Below, piece after piece: positions 53,107 through 54,058 of a DNA stretch of 54,058 nt (the first letter of the stretch is position 1; every line of letters begins with the position of its first letter). The stretch is taken from contig NZ_JAOXLP010000022.1 of assembly GCF_025791835.1 (NCBI RefSeq), forward strand, positions 1-54,058. Reading direction: 5' to 3'. The notes beneath the pieces were generated by a model that did not search any database, was not told the DNA's origin, and worked only from the letters and a program-made list of their open reading frames with translations. The position numbers and the translations under genes were made by a program. Source of the DNA: Roseomonas xinghualingensis (GTDB lineage: Bacteria > Pseudomonadota > Alphaproteobacteria > Acetobacterales > Acetobacteraceae).

Positions 53107-53530
53107 TCACCAGCCCTCCCGGGCGCTGATCAGATGGCACTGTTGCGGCACCCGATTTCCAGGCCGCGCCCGCTGCAAATCTCGTGAGGCTCGACTTTGA
53201 AGCCCAGAGGAGAGCAGGTGCCGTCGCAGGAGGTGGCCTTCCCCCTGATGATCTGCGGAATCTGCGTCTTCACCGCATCACGACATCCGGGCCCACATAA
53301 TCAACAATTATTCATGCATATACCGAACATATAACTATTGTCAATAGTTATAAGGCTCCACCACTTGATGCCCGCCTCTGGAAAACAGGCATCCCAGCCG
53401 ATGCCCGATACATCTGCTAGCTTCGGATCTTACCCTGGCTAACGCTTGGCGACTGCTCGCCCCTGACCGAGACCTCCCCTTGGGCCATGCAGACCACTAG
53501 CAGGAGGGTAGTGGAGGCGATGAGGTGCAG
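53107..53530. other. AT-rich regulatory region upstream of the binding-protein operon
   Basis: No gene is supported. The segment 53295-53365 is strikingly AT-rich for this chromosome and holds a perfect palindrome listed separately. It borders the IS5-type remnant, so it may be the operon promoter or foreign DNA brought with the element. Confidence 0.45.
53331..53351. promoter_or_regulatory. Perfect AT-rich palindrome, candidate operator
   Basis: ATAACTATT-GTC-AATAGTTAT is a perfect 9+3+9 inverted repeat in an AT island upstream of the binding-protein operon. Size and symmetry fit a dimeric repressor site (GntR-, TetR- or MarR-like); no such regulator gene is in the window. Confidence 0.55.
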
Positions 53531-53532
53531 GC

Positions 53533-53890
53533 CTACGAGGGCTCCAGGCAAGCGCTATGGTTGTGGACGTGGAGCGGAGAGCGCGACTGCCCAGGACTGC
53601 GGTCCGGGGCTCCTCCGCTCACTTTTGGATCAAGCGGCACAACACGCCTTGAGTCCCATACCAGCACTCGGAGCAGCCCGCCGGGGAGACAGCGCCGGGC
53701 GTGATCATGGGCTGCATGCCCGGGCGGAAGGTTGTTCGACATCGCGCCACAGGTACTGCAAGCCAGTCAAACACCTCTCGCAGCGGGTGCTCGCATTGGC
53801 CGGCGCCCGGGCTGGCAAGATCAGGCAGAGTGCGACCAGCGCCCATTCTTCATCAGGCGCATCGGACAGGTACGGCTTGCGAGGTGGCAT
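53533..53890 (-). pseudogene. IS5-family transposase remnant
   Basis: The minus strand shows an N-terminal block MPPRKPYLSDAPDEEWALVA from 53890, typical of IS5/IS1031-like DDE transposases. Similarity then hops frames: CEHPLREVFDWLAV near 53800 and LPPGHAAHDHARRCLPGG near 53710, corresponding to the usual REVFDGLRY and LPPWHAVHDHARRW segments. At least two indels are needed, and most of the catalytic domain is missing. It is a dead fragment flanked by an IS630 end. Confidence 0.8.
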
Positions 53891-53950
53891 CCGCTCCAAA
53901 AATGAAGCGGCACTCAGATCCGTGACAACCTCGCTAGAGCAGACTCCGTT

Positions 53951-54058
53951 CATTCGGGTTCATAGCCGGCGGCTGTGAAGAGGTTGGCGCACTCGGCTGG
54001 TGTGAACTGGGGGAGTGCGGTCCCGATGACGGTCCAGAGGTCGTCGAGGTTGCGGGCG
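53951..54058 (-). mobile_element. IS630-family transposase, C-terminal end (runs off the window)
   Basis: Reading minus from the window end gives NLDDLWTVIGTALPQFTPAE followed by CANLFTAAGYEPE and TGA at 53953-53951. This is the conserved tail of IS630 transposases. Only 35 residues are visible; the rest, and whether the element is intact, lie outside the window. Confidence 0.8.

Noticed and set aside
1..54058. CRISPR array, rRNA operon or known defence system
   Set aside because: No regularly spaced repeats, no rRNA signatures and no restriction, toxin-antitoxin or abortive-infection domains were seen.

Overview
The window reads as a chromosomal segment of a high-GC alphaproteobacterium, most likely Acetobacteraceae and Roseomonas-like. 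The reasons are the very GC-rich third positions (they create long antisense shadow ORFs), the order alaC-hom-glpX-recJ, a class I PHA synthase, ArgC of the type 2 form, and two stand-alone Bug/TctC-type solute receptors sitting beside acyl-CoA enzymes. The genus is inferred from general knowledge; no search was run.

Left edge (1-830): a decayed phage or integrative-element remnant (DUF4326-like and AlpA-like fragments) lies against the 3' end of a tRNA-Glu gene. 0.9-16 kb is mostly housekeeping. It holds a glycine-zipper lipoprotein; the translationally coupled operon alaC-hom-glpX followed by recJ; an Ala/Pro-rich lipoprotein divergent from phaC; two tandem paralogous lipoproteins; a gamma-carbonic-anhydrase-like protein coupled to argC; rplM-rpsI with a clear promoter and terminator; and extensin-like, NAD(P)-binding and M20 hydrolase genes.

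16.7-25.2 kb: a LysR regulator divergent from an AidB-like acyl-CoA dehydrogenase that is coupled to a Bug receptor, with a perfect palindrome between them. After these come a CobC/CobD-like aminotransferase, a small secreted trypsin-like protease, several unknown genes and a frameshifted DUF202 gene. 25.4-38.2 kb is catabolic. A LysR gene is divergent from a four-gene SDR-MFS-cupin-hydrolase operon. Next come MmgE/PrpD, another LysR, an acyl-CoA dehydrogenase, an ADP-forming acyl-CoA synthetase, a second Bug receptor and a sulfite-oxidase-like molybdoenzyme.

38.2-54 kb: an unknown gene, cytochrome b561, an S9 peptidase and an MFS carrier; then a complete glycine-betaine-type ABC importer (ATPase with CBS domains, permease, binding protein). 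These are followed by a cupin, an Ldh-family oxidoreductase, an aspartate-dehydrogenase-like protein, a BAAT-type hydrolase coupled to an orphan family 5 solute-binding protein, and finally IS5 and IS630 remnants at the right edge. I found no CRISPR array, rRNA operon or recognisable defence island. The least explained parts are the two regulator-controlled acyl-CoA/Bug modules, the SDR-MFS-cupin-hydrolase operon, the tandem lipoproteins and the 46.5-47.2 kb gap.
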